Shown piece after piece: positions 1 through 8,886 of a stretch of 33,988 nt of DNA (position 1 is its first letter; each line of letters begins with the position of its first letter). This DNA is from Devosiaceae bacterium MH13 (GTDB lineage Bacteria > Pseudomonadota > Alphaproteobacteria > Rhizobiales > MH13). The translations under genes and the position numbers were made by a program. The stretch spans positions 1-33,988 of the forward strand of contig JAHCMG010000304.1 of NCBI GenBank assembly GCA_019192585.1. Reading direction: 5' to 3'. The notes under the pieces were generated by a model that saw nothing but the letters and a program-made list of their open reading frames with translations, was not told the DNA's origin and did not search any database.

Positions 1-244
1 GGTCCGCCGCGCGACCAAGGCCCGGGCGCGCATCTGACCCCTTGGGCGACGCAAACGGCAGCCTTAACGCATCCCCAGCACCGCTGGTTAGCGGTTCGCC
101 ACAACAATTGGTGAATGGGTTCTTGCGCCTCTCGCCCGAGAAATATGAAATTAATCAAACAGTTTAAGCGCGGTTTTAGAGCTGCTTGCTAGGGTTTTGG
201 CATCACCGGAGAACACATCCGGGCCAAACAGTGAGGCAAGTTCA

Positions 245-787
245 ATGCGTAAATCCAACACCGCCACGATTGGCGCGCCCAGCCCGGGTGCCTCGGTGTC
301 TGCGTACTTCGATGAGAATGAAGACCAGCACATCGAACCCCTTTATATGGAAGCTCTGCATCTGGTGGAGCGGCTGCATCGCCGCCTGCTGGACGTCATC
401 AAGGATGAGTTCGACCGTCGCGGCCGTTCCGACATCAATGCCGTGCAGGCGCTGCTGCTGTTCAACATCGGCGATTCGGAACTGACGGCCGGTGAGCTGC
501 GTACCCGCGGCTACTATCTGGGCTCCAACGTTTCCTACAACCTCAAGAAGCTTGTCGATCTGGGTTTCGTGTCGCACCAGCGCTCACGCATGGATCGCCG
601 TTCGGTCCGCGTCAGCCTGACCGACAAAGGCCATGAGGTCGCGAAGATCGTTGGCGATCTGTATGAGCGTCACCTGATCTCGATCGAGAAGGTCGGCGGC
701 TTGGGCGTCAACGAGTTCTCGATGCTCAACAAGTCGCTGCAGCGCCTGGAGCGTTTCTGGACCGACCAGATCCTCTACCGGCTCTAA
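245..787 (+). CDS. ldtR: MarR/winged-helix transcriptional regulator, LdtR-like
   Basis: ORF 197..787; internal ATG at 245 gives MRKSNTATIG... Winged-helix pattern (ELRTRGYYLGSNVSYNLKKLVDLGFVSHQRSRMDRRSVRVSLTDKG) and location directly upstream of an L,D-transpeptidase gene match the LdtR-LdtP arrangement. Confidence 0.8.
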   Translation: MRKSNTATIGAPSPGASVSAYFDENEDQHIEPLYMEALHLVERLHRRLLDVIKDEFDRRGRSDINAVQALLLFNIGDSELTAGELRTRGYYLGSNVSYNLKKLVDLGFVSHQRSRMDRRSVRVSLTDKGHEVAKIVGDLYERHLISIEKVGGLGVNEFSMLNKSLQRLERFWTDQILYRL

Positions 788-1188
788 GCCAGCAAAAAAG
801 CTCATGCGGCAGGCTGATGCGGGCGGAGGACGCTCGCGAGCAAAAGGCGTATGAGGCGCCACAAAAGACGGCGCGGTTGCTCGGGGAGCGGCCGCGCCGC
901 TTGCATTTGGGGCTGCCACTCTCCACCTGGACCAACGAAGTGAAGTGCAGTGGAGTGAAGTGAGGCGCCGGCGCAACAGTGGGCCGCTCGCCGTACGGTG
1001 CACCCAGCGCTTTGACGGATTTGTGAACGCCACCGGCGGGGCAACATATTGCGGCCCTATTTGTCTGGCGGCAGAGCTTTGGTAGATAAGCTTTTAAGTA
1101 TTGATGCATCATATCTTGGTCGCGCGGCACCGCACGAGTGTGCGCCGCTCCGCCGAGTTGTGACCCGCCGACCGATGGACATGCAGCG

Positions 1189-2478
1189 ATGACACGTTTC
1201 TCAGGCCCCAAAACACGCCGCCAAATTCTTGCCGCCGGCCTCGGCCTTGGCGCCTCAGCGCTGGCCCTGCGCGCGGCAAACGCCCAGCAGTCGGCCATCG
1301 ACGCTGTGCTCAACCAGCGCATATCAGACCACAATTCGCGCTGGGGCGAGGGGTTTGATTCCACCGCAAGCGGCCAACTCCCTGTAATGTCGACCGACCC
1401 GATGTTCTCGGCGTCGAGCGCTGTGAACCTTGAGACCGCGCTGCGCCAGCATTACGACATGATGAACCGCGGCGGCTGGCTGTCCGTTCCCGGCGACACG
1501 CTCCTGCAACTTGGCGTGCGCCACGCCAACGTCACCGAACTGCGCCGCTGGCTGATCGCGTCCGGCGATATGGCCCAACAGTGGGGCATTTCGGACATCT
1601 TCGATTCGTACGTTGATTCCGCCGTGCGCCGCTTCCAAGCCCGCCACGGGCTTGTGGTCGACGGCATCATGGGCGGCGAGGGCTTTGCGGCGATGAACGT
1701 GCCGATCGGTGCGCGTGTTCGCCAGCTTGAAACCAACCTGGTGCGCATCCGCTCCATGTCGGGCTTCCTCGGCGATCGCTACGTGATGGTGAACATCCCC
1801 GCCGCCGCGCTTGAAGCCATCGATAATGGCCGCGTCACGACACGGCACACAGCGATTGTTGGCAAGGTCGACCGGCAGACGCCGATCCTCAACAGCCGCA
1901 TTCACGAGTTGAACTTCAACCCGTTCTGGACCGTGCCGGTGTCGATCATCCGCCGCGATCTGATCCCGCTGATGCAGGAGAACCCGCAATATTTGGCGGA
2001 AAACAACATTCGGATCTTCTCAAGCTGGGGCGCGGGCGCGCAGGAACTGCCGCCGCAATCGGTGGACTGGAACTCCGATGAGGCCACCCGCTACATGTTC
2101 CGCCAAGACCCAGGCGAGATCAATTCGCTGGGCTCGGTGAAGATCAACTTCCACAATGAGCACCAGGTCTATCTGCATGACACCCCGGACAAGTCCTTGT
2201 TCGGCGATGATTATCGCTTCCTGTCGTCGGGCTGCGTGCGTGTGCAGAACGTGCGCGAACTCGTAACCTGGCTGCTGCGCCAGAACGATGGCTGGTCGCG
2301 TCAGCGCATCGATCAGGTGATCCAGAACGGTGAGCGCATCGACGTCAATGTCACAACGCCCGCGCCGCTCTATATCAACTATGTCACCGCCTGGGCGGCG
2401 GCCAACGGAACGGTCAACTTCCGTCAGGATATTTACGGGCGCGATGGCCTGCCCACAACGGTGTCGTCGAACGGATAG
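1189..2478 (+). CDS. ldtP: L,D-transpeptidase (YkuD) with peptidoglycan-binding domain and twin-arginine-like signal
   Basis: ORF 1138..2478; likely ATG at 1189 (MTRFSGPKTRRQILAAGLGLGASALAL...). PG-binding-like segment YVDSAVRRFQARHGLVVDGIMG; YkuD catalytic motif HDTPDKSLFGDDYRFLSSGCVRV. Confidence 0.85.
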   Translation: MTRFSGPKTRRQILAAGLGLGASALALRAANAQQSAIDAVLNQRISDHNSRWGEGFDSTASGQLPVMSTDPMFSASSAVNLETALRQHYDMMNRGGWLSVPGDTLLQLGVRHANVTELRRWLIASGDMAQQWGISDIFDSYVDSAVRRFQARHGLVVDGIMGGEGFAAMNVPIGARVRQLETNLVRIRSMSGFLGDRYVMVNIPAAALEAIDNGRVTTRHTAIVGKVDRQTPILNSRIHELNFNPFWTVPVSIIRRDLIPLMQENPQYLAENNIRIFSSWGAGAQELPPQSVDWNSDEATRYMFRQDPGEINSLGSVKINFHNEHQVYLHDTPDKSLFGDDYRFLSSGCVRVQNVRELVTWLLRQNDGWSRQRIDQVIQNGERIDVNVTTPAPLYINYVTAWAAANGTVNFRQDIYGRDGLPTTVSSNG

Positions 2479-2488
2479 GGGGCAGGCT

Positions 2489-2725
2489 TTGGCAGACATC
2501 TACCTTGAGTTCTTCCCCATGGACCAAGGTCTGCGCGTGGTCGCGGTGGATGCCGAGACCGGCCTAGAGGTTGTCTTCGCCGCCCCTAAGAACTGCGCCC
2601 GCGAGCGTATCCACGAGCTTGCCCGGGCCAAGCTGCAGCGCCGGCGACGCCTAGAAGGCCAAGAGCCCGCCTCATCGGACGTGCCGCAACGCCCCGTTGA
2701 TCACGGCCGAGGCCGGCTGGTTTGA
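2489..2725 (+). CDS. small conserved hypothetical protein (DUF6898-like)
   Basis: In-frame TTG at 2489 after an AGGGGG stretch just downstream of the ldtP stop; product LADIYLEFFPMDQGLRVVAVDAETGLEVVFAAPKNCARERIHELARAKLQRRRR resembles small proteins found upstream of glyA in alphaproteobacteria. The ORF track start (2330) overlaps ldtP and is unlikely. Confidence 0.6.
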   Translation: MADIYLEFFPMDQGLRVVAVDAETGLEVVFAAPKNCARERIHELARAKLQRRRRLEGQEPASSDVPQRPVDHGRGRLV

Positions 2726-2850
2726 CAATCGGTCTCACCTGATCCGACCACCGTCCGGTTTGCGCCGCCTTTGGCCTGTGCTAGGGCGTGCTCATCACAT
2801 CTGGCAATGCCGTTCTGCATCGTCTTCAGCGCTTGAGGAAGCACCCACCC

Positions 2851-4164
2851 ATGGCCATGACCGATTCCGCCACCGCGCCGCTTTACCCGACCTTTTTCAC
2901 CGACGATCTGGGGACGACGGACCCCGAGATTGCTCAAGCGATTGCGGGTGAGCTTGGTCGGCAGAAGCACGAGATCGAACTGATCGCATCGGAGAACATC
3001 GTCTCGCGCGCCGTCCTGGAAGCCCAGGGTTCGGTGATGACCAACAAATATGCCGAGGGCTATCCCGGTCGCCGCTATTATGGCGGCTGCCACTTTGTTG
3101 ATATTGCAGAGAAACTGGCCATCGAGCGCGCCACCCAATTGTTTGGGTGCGGCTTTGCCAACGTGCAGCCCAACTCCGGCTCGCAGGCCAACCAAGCCGT
3201 CATGCTGGCGCTTACGAAGCCCGGCGACACCATTTTGGGCATGAGCCTCGACGCCGGCGGCCACCTGACCCACGGCGCTCCGCCCAACCTGTCGGGCAAA
3301 TGGTTCAATGCCATCCAATATGGCGTGCGCGAAGATGACGGCCTTTTGGACTATGATCAGGTCGAGCGGCTCGCCCACGAGCACAAACCCGCCATCATCA
3401 TCGCGGGTGGCTCGGCCTATTCGCGGCAGTTCGACTTTGCGCGCTTCCGCGCCATCGCCGACGCCGTTGGCGCCCTGCTGATGGTGGATATGGCCCACTT
3501 TGCTGGCCTTGTTGCCGGCGGCCAGCACCCAAGCCCGTTCCCGCACGCCCATGTCGCGACGACGACGACGCACAAAACCCTGCGCGGGCCCCGTGGCGGC
3601 ATGATCCTGACCGACGATGAGGCCATCGCCAAGAAGCTGAACTCAGCCGTGTTCCCCGGTCTGCAGGGCGGCCCGCTTATGCACGTGATCGCCGCGAAGG
3701 CTGTAGCGTTTGGTGAAGCGCTGCGCCCCGAGTTCAAAACCTATGCACGCGACGTGGTGCAAAACGCCAAGGCGCTTGCCGAGACCTTGAAGGGCCACGG
3801 CTATGACATTGTCTCGGGCGGTACTGACAACCACATCGTGCTGGTCGATCTGCGGCCCAAATCGCTGACCGGCAAAGTGTCTGAAAAGGCGCTCGAGCGC
3901 GCCGGTATCACCTGCAACAAAAACGGTGTGCCGTTTGATCCGCAAAAGCCGTTTGTCACCTCCGGTGTTCGGCTCGGCTCGCCCGCCTGCACCACGCGTG
4001 GCTTCGGCATTGCAGAGTTCCAGCAGGTCGGTGACATGATCGCCGAGGTGCTCGATGTGCTCTCGCAGAACGGCGCCGACGCCGATTCCCTCGTTGAGGA
4101 AGCCGTGAAGCAGAAGGTCGTGACCCTGACGGACCGGTTCCCGATCTACGAGACGCTCGGCTAA
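2851..4164 (+). CDS. glyA: serine hydroxymethyltransferase
   Basis: [40 protein letters not shown]-lysine region [14 protein letters not shown]; start refined to ATG at 2851. Confidence 0.97.
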   Translation: MAMTDSATAPLYPTFFTDDLGTTDPEIAQAIAGELGRQKHEIELIASENIVSRAVLEAQGSVMTNKYAEGYPGRRYYGGCHFVDIAEKLAIERATQLFGCGFANVQPNSGSQANQAVMLALTKPGDTILGMSLDAGGHLTHGAPPNLSGKWFNAIQYGVREDDGLLDYDQVERLAHEHKPAIIIAGGSAYSRQFDFARFRAIADAVGALLMVDMAHFAGLVAGGQHPSPFPHAHVATTTTHKTLRGPRGGMILTDDEAIAKKLNSAVFPGLQGGPLMHVIAAKAVAFGEALRPEFKTYARDVVQNAKALAETLKGHGYDIVSGGTDNHIVLVDLRPKSLTGKVSEKALERAGITCNKNGVPFDPQKPFVTSGVRLGSPACTTRGFGIAEFQQVGDMIAEVLDVLSQNGADADSLVEEAVKQKVVTLTDRFPIYETLG

Positions 4165-4194
4165 GAGCCCGGCCCTGAGGAGCCATCCCGGCGC

Positions 4195-4719
4195 ATGCGC
4201 TGCCCCTTTTGTCAGAGCCTCAACACGCACGTGAAGGATTCGCGGCCGGCGGAGGACAACGCTGCTATCCGCCGACGGCGGGTGTGCGGCGATTGTGGCG
4301 GCCGTTTCACGACCTTCGAGCGCGTCCAGTTGCGCGACCTGACGGTGGTGAAGCGCGATGGCAACCGGCAGAATTTCGATCGCGACAAGCTTGTGCGCTC
4401 CGTGCGCATTGCCGCGCGCAAAAGGCCCATCCCTGACGAGCGGCTCGAACGGCTTGTCTCCAGCATTGTCCGGCAACTGGAATCCCGCGGGGATGCCGAC
4501 ATTCCCTCCGATGAGATCGGGCGGCTGGTGATGGACGCCCTCAAAGTCCTCGACGATGTCGCCTATGTGCGCTTCGCGTCGGTCTACAAAGACTTTCGCG
4601 AGGCCCGCGACTTTGAAGAATTTGTCGAAGAACTGGCAAGCTCGTCGCGCACCATCGCGACGCCAGAGACAGAGTCCCCTGAAACCTCAGAACCTGCAGC
4701 CGACGAGGTTGCACGGTGA
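4195..4719 (+). CDS. nrdR: transcriptional repressor NrdR
   Basis: [43 protein letters not shown], zinc ribbon plus ATP-cone domain. Confidence 0.97.
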   Translation: MRCPFCQSLNTHVKDSRPAEDNAAIRRRRVCGDCGGRFTTFERVQLRDLTVVKRDGNRQNFDRDKLVRSVRIAARKRPIPDERLERLVSSIVRQLESRGDADIPSDEIGRLVMDALKVLDDVAYVRFASVYKDFREARDFEEFVEELASSSRTIATPETESPETSEPAADEVAR

Positions 4720-5765
4720 CCGAAGGTAATGCGGCGACAGAGTTGCTCGATGATCGCCGGTACTTGGCCGCATCGATACGGCTGGGCCGTAGCCGGCTTG
4801 GCCGGACATGGCCGAACCCGTCGGTGGGCTGCATCTTGGTGCGAGACGGCGTGGTGGTCGGCGCCGGCGTAACCGGCGATTCCGGTATGCCCCATGGCGA
4901 GGTCAACGCGCTCACTGCCGCTGGCGAAGCGGCCAAGGGCGCTACGGCCTATGTCAGCCTCGAGCCCTGCAACCATCATGGTCGCACGCCGCCCTGCACC
5001 GAAGCGATGATGGCCGCGGGCGTTAGCCGGGTGGTCATCGCGCTCAGCGATCCCGACCCGCGAGTTTCAAGCACTGGGGCACAGCGGCTGCGCGATGCGG
5101 GCCTCGCGGTTGACGAAGAACCGTTCGCGGACCTGCGCCAGACAGCGCTTCGCGCGCATCGCGGGCATATCGCGCGGATGGAACGCAACCGGCCGCATGT
5201 GACGCTCAAGCTTGCCCTGTCGCAGGACGGCGCCATTGGCGTGCAAGGCGAGGGGCAGGTGCCCATTACCGGCGCGCAGGCCAACGCGCTGATGCACGGG
5301 CTCCGGGCCCGCGTGGACGCTATCGCGGTCGGGGCGGGGACCTGGGCCATCGATGTGCCCAAGCTCACCGTGCGGCTGCCTGGCCTTGCCCATCGATCAC
5401 CGCAACGCGTGGTGTTCGGCGGCGATGAGCTTGCCGGCCTCGAGTCCATGCGCGGCGTTTGGCACCTAACCGGCCATGATCTGCGGTCCCATTTGCGTGT
5501 TCTTGCCGGCAGCGGCATCGGCCGCTTGCTGGTTGAGGGCGGGGCGACCATCGCGCGCGCGCTGGTCGATGACGGGCTGGTCGATGAGTTGGTTCTGCTG
5601 CAGGGACCAGGTGAGATCGGCGCAAAGGGTGTCTTCCCCTTCGCCGCCAACCCGCTCAATGACCTTGCGGGCGCTGGGCTGGCCGGCTGGCGGGCAACCG
5701 ATCAGCGCGACCTTGGCGAGGACCGCATGGTCGTGTTCACCCCGCCACCAAGCCTTGCCGCCTAA
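4716..5765 (+). CDS. ribD: bifunctional diaminohydroxyphosphoribosylaminopyrimidine deaminase / 5-amino-6-(5-phosphoribosylamino)uracil reductase
   Basis: GTG start overlapping the nrdR stop; [38 protein letters not shown], reductase region [22 protein letters not shown]. Confidence 0.95.
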   Translation: MTEGNAATELLDDRRYLAASIRLGRSRLGRTWPNPSVGCILVRDGVVVGAGVTGDSGMPHGEVNALTAAGEAAKGATAYVSLEPCNHHGRTPPCTEAMMAAGVSRVVIALSDPDPRVSSTGAQRLRDAGLAVDEEPFADLRQTALRAHRGHIARMERNRPHVTLKLALSQDGAIGVQGEGQVPITGAQANALMHGLRARVDAIAVGAGTWAIDVPKLTVRLPGLAHRSPQRVVFGGDELAGLESMRGVWHLTGHDLRSHLRVLAGSGIGRLLVEGGATIARALVDDGLVDELVLLQGPGEIGAKGVFPFAANPLNDLAGAGLAGWRATDQRDLGEDRMVVFTPPPSLAA

Positions 5766-5794
5766 CCCAATCAAAACCGAGATCAGGTTCACCC

Positions 5795-6397
5795 ATGTTC
5801 ACAGGCATCGTTACGGCCATCGGCACCGTTGAGGCTGTCGAAGAGATGGGCGCGGACAAGCGCTTCACCATCGCCTCGCCCTATGAGGCTGCGGGCATCG
5901 ACCTTGGCGCATCGATTGCCCATGACGGCTGCTGCCTGACCGTCACGACCCTCGAACAAACAGCCACTGGCGCACGCTATACGATCGACGCCTCGTCGGA
6001 GACGTTGGGGCTCACGAGCTTAGGCGCGTGGGCCGAGGGCACCACGATCAACCTCGAACGCTCGCTGAAACTCGGCGATGAGATGGGCGGCCACCTCGTC
6101 ACCGGTCACGTCGATGGCCTTGCCACCATCACGCGGCGCGAGGATGGCGAGCACACCACGCTGTTCGAACTGGAAGCGCCCGCGCTGTTGTCCAGATACA
6201 TCGCCAAAAAGGGATCGGTCTGCCTTCAAGGCACGTCCCTGACCGTCAACACCGTGGATGGTGACCGGTTCACCTTGATGCTGATCCCACACACGCTTGC
6301 GGTGACGACCTGGGGCGACCGGAAAGCCGGGGACGCGGTCAACCTTGAGATCGACCTGATGGCGCGCTATGCGGAGCGGCTGATGGCCGGCAGCTAA
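5795..6397 (+). CDS. ribE: riboflavin synthase alpha chain
   Basis: MFTGIVTAIGTVEAVEE N-terminus, internal duplication, HLVTGHVDG motif. Confidence 0.97.
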   Translation: MFTGIVTAIGTVEAVEEMGADKRFTIASPYEAAGIDLGASIAHDGCCLTVTTLEQTATGARYTIDASSETLGLTSLGAWAEGTTINLERSLKLGDEMGGHLVTGHVDGLATITRREDGEHTTLFELEAPALLSRYIAKKGSVCLQGTSLTVNTVDGDRFTLMLIPHTLAVTTWGDRKAGDAVNLEIDLMARYAERLMAGS

Positions 6398-6437
6398 GTC
6401 CGGCTCGCGTGTCTTCCCCCAAAAAAGGTTCGCCGCC

Positions 6438-6869
6438 ATGGCACATTTTCTCATCGTCGAAGCCCGTTTTTACACCGATCTCGCCGATGAACTGGCCGCC
6501 GGCGCCATCGAGGCGCTGGAGGCGGAAGGACACACCTATGAGCGGGTCGACGTGCCGGGTGCGCTGGAGATCCCCGGCGCGATGATGATCGGCTACCGCA
6601 ATCCGCGCGCCTATGATGGCTATATCGCGCTCGGCGTCGTGATCCGTGGCGAAACCACGCACTATGATTATGTCGCTGGCGAAAGCGCCCGCGCGCTGAT
6701 GGATCTGACGCTCGATCCGGGCCTTGCGGTCGGCAATGGCATCCAGACCGTTGAGAACCGCGACCAAGCCTGGGCGCGCGCCAACCGGTCTGAAAAGAAC
6801 AAGGGTGCCGGTGCCGCGCGGGCTGCGATGGCGCTGGCGGCGCTGCGCCACTCCATGGGCACCCAATAA
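6438..6869 (+). CDS. ribH: 6,7-dimethyl-8-ribityllumazine synthase
   Basis: VPGALEIPGAM, ALGVVIRGETTHYDYVAGESARALMDL, GIQTVENRDQAWARA. Confidence 0.96.
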   Translation: MAHFLIVEARFYTDLADELAAGAIEALEAEGHTYERVDVPGALEIPGAMMIGYRNPRAYDGYIALGVVIRGETTHYDYVAGESARALMDLTLDPGLAVGNGIQTVENRDQAWARANRSEKNKGAGAARAAMALAALRHSMGTQ

Positions 6870-7351
6870 TGGTGGCCACAGCGCGTCCCAACGCGGTGCC
6901 AAAACCAGCAAACGCCCGCGGCGTCGCGCGCCTGGCGGCCGTCCAAGCGCTCTACCAGATGGATGTGGGCCGCGTGCCTCTGCCCGACACGCTCGCGCAG
7001 TTTGAACTGTTCCGGCTCGGCGAAGAGATTGATGGTTGGGCCTATCGGCCGGCCGACAAGGGCTATTTCCGGCATCTGGTGTCTGGCGTTGTCTCCGAAC
7101 AGAAAGTGCTTGACCCGGCGATCCACGCGGCGCTGCCCGACGGCTGGCCGCTGACCCGCATCGACACGCTGCTTCGGGCGCTGTTGCGTTGCGGGGCGTT
7201 TGAGATCATGCGCCGCCAGGACATCCCGCCCGCCGTGATCCTGAACGAATATGTCGACATCGCACGGGCCTTCTATGACGACCCCGAAACGCGCCTGACA
7301 AATGGGGTGCTGTCGGCCCTCAACGCTCGCTTTCGCTCTTCGTCCAGCTGA
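6869..7351 (+). CDS. nusB: transcription antitermination factor NusB
   Basis: ARLAAVQALYQMDVG; LLRCGAFEIMRRQDIPPAVILNEYVDIARAFYDDPETRLTNGVLSAL; follows ribH. Confidence 0.95.
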   Translation: MVATARPNAVPKPANARGVARLAAVQALYQMDVGRVPLPDTLAQFELFRLGEEIDGWAYRPADKGYFRHLVSGVVSEQKVLDPAIHAALPDGWPLTRIDTLLRALLRCGAFEIMRRQDIPPAVILNEYVDIARAFYDDPETRLTNGVLSALNARFRSSSS

Positions 7352-7423
7352 CCAGCCGTAAGCAGTTTTGCACCTAGACGCACATAAGGCGGCGCGCCAT
7401 AGGTGGCCCATGAGAACCGGGTC

Positions 7424-8650
7424 ATGAGCATCGCTGCCGCCCCGACGGGCGAACTCCACGACGATACGCGTGCCAAAAAGAACGCGCTGATCCTCGCGCT
7501 TGGCCAAGCGCTGGGCGGCGCCAACGCGTCCATCGTGATCGCCACCGGGGCGCTGGCGGGCGGCTACATCTTGCCGGCCGAGCAAGCCGCGCTCGCGACG
7601 CTTCCAGTTTCGCTGTTCATTGCCGGCACAGCGGCCTTCACGCTGCCATCGCAAAGGCTGATGGCGCGCCTTGGGCGGCGGCCCGTGTTTATGGGCGCCG
7701 CTGTGCTGGGTGCGGGCGCTGGCCTCGTCGCGATGCAGGCGGTGCTGTGGGCCTCGTTCTGGCTTCTGTGTTTTGGCACATTTGCGGCCGGCATGTTTGC
7801 CGCTGTCGTCCACTCCTACCGGTTTGCGGCGGCCGACACGGCGTCGCCTGCCTTCCGGCCCAAGGCCATCTCCTGGGTGCTCGCGGGCGGTGTCGCCTCG
7901 GGCATTATCGGGCCACAGGTGGTGATCGCCTTCAACGATCTGTTCGACCCGGTGCTGTTCGCCGGCGCGTTCCTCGGCCAGTCCGGCCTGGCTGTTGCCT
8001 CGATCCTGGTGACGAGCTTTGTCGATCTGCCCAAACCCAGCCCGCAGCGTGCGGCCGACGGCCCGGCGCCACGACCCATCAGCAAGATCGCGCGGCAGCC
8101 CAAGTTTCGCGCGGCGCTCACCAGCGCCATCGTCGCCTATGCCCTTATGGCGCTCGCGATGACGGCCGCGCCCTTGGCGATGGTTGCCTGCGGCCACACC
8201 GTTGGTGAAGCGGCATTGGGGATCCAATGGCACGTGATCGGCATGTTCGCGCCGAGCTTTTTCACCGGCTCACTGATCGCCCGTTACGGTGCGCCGAAAG
8301 TGATTCTCGCCGGCTTCATCCTTCTGGCCGTGTGCGCGGCAGTGGCGCTGTCGGGCCTCAGCGTGTTCCACTTCTGGATCGCGCTGGTGCTGCTCGGCGT
8401 CGGCTGGAACTTCGGTTTCCTCGGCGCGACCGCGATGCTGACCGAGTGCTACAGGCCCGAAGAGCGCAACAGTGTGCAGGGCTGGAACGATCTGATTTTG
8501 TTTGGCTTCGTGGCGATGGCGAGCTTCTCCTCAGGCGGCCTGTTGCACCTGTTCGGCTGGGACATCATCAACTGGCTCATCGTGCCCATTGTGTGCGTCG
8601 CTTCACTGTTTTTGCTGGCCCATATCCGCCGGTCTCCCGAAACCGTTTAA
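7424..8650 (+). CDS. major facilitator superfamily transporter
   Basis: ORF 7403..8650 with about 12 hydrophobic segments and the MFS loop motif RLMARLGRRPVFMGAAVLG; likely ATG at 7424. Confidence 0.85.
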   Translation: MSIAAAPTGELHDDTRAKKNALILALGQALGGANASIVIATGALAGGYILPAEQAALATLPVSLFIAGTAAFTLPSQRLMARLGRRPVFMGAAVLGAGAGLVAMQAVLWASFWLLCFGTFAAGMFAAVVHSYRFAAADTASPAFRPKAISWVLAGGVASGIIGPQVVIAFNDLFDPVLFAGAFLGQSGLAVASILVTSFVDLPKPSPQRAADGPAPRPISKIARQPKFRAALTSAIVAYALMALAMTAAPLAMVACGHTVGEAALGIQWHVIGMFAPSFFTGSLIARYGAPKVILAGFILLAVCAAVALSGLSVFHFWIALVLLGVGWNFGFLGATAMLTECYRPEERNSVQGWNDLILFGFVAMASFSSGGLLHLFGWDIINWLIVPIVCVASLFLLAHIRRSPETV

Positions 8651-8886
8651 AATCGCGCCTGCGACTTTCGTCTCAAATGGCTCCTGTAGCACCGTGTCAG
8701 GGTCTACGGGTCCTTGCGTATGCGGGGGCTTTTTGGCATGCCTTAGCGCGCTAGGGGGCGGCCAAACCCTCCCATACCTTCCGGTGGAAGCGTCCCTGTT
8801 GTGTCAAAGGTCCCGCGGGCAGTTGGGGCCTGCAATCACAAGTGAGCACCCGTAAGAGGTGCAAGAAGGGTTCCAAGGGGAAATCA

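Noticed and set aside
1-36. Possible C-terminal end of an upstream plus-strand CDS (...VRRATKARARI*)
   Set aside because: Only about 11 codons are visible; frame and family cannot be supported.
2726-2850. glycine riboswitch upstream of glyA
   Set aside because: No recognisable glycine aptamer core in this roughly 125-bp interval by eye; an Infernal scan would be decisive.
5766-6437. FMN riboswitch in the rib operon
   Set aside because: Gaps between rib genes are only about 30-40 bp and ribD overlaps nrdR; too short for an FMN aptamer.
6668-8233. 521-aa minus-strand ORF opposite ribH/nusB/MFS
   Set aside because: Antisense to well-supported genes; H/R/G/D/Q-rich composition typical of shadow ORFs in GC-rich DNA.
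8741-8755. Imperfect palindrome CCTTAGCGCGCTAGG upstream of hppA
   Set aside because: Short and GC-rich with a mismatch; expected by chance at this composition without conservation evidence.
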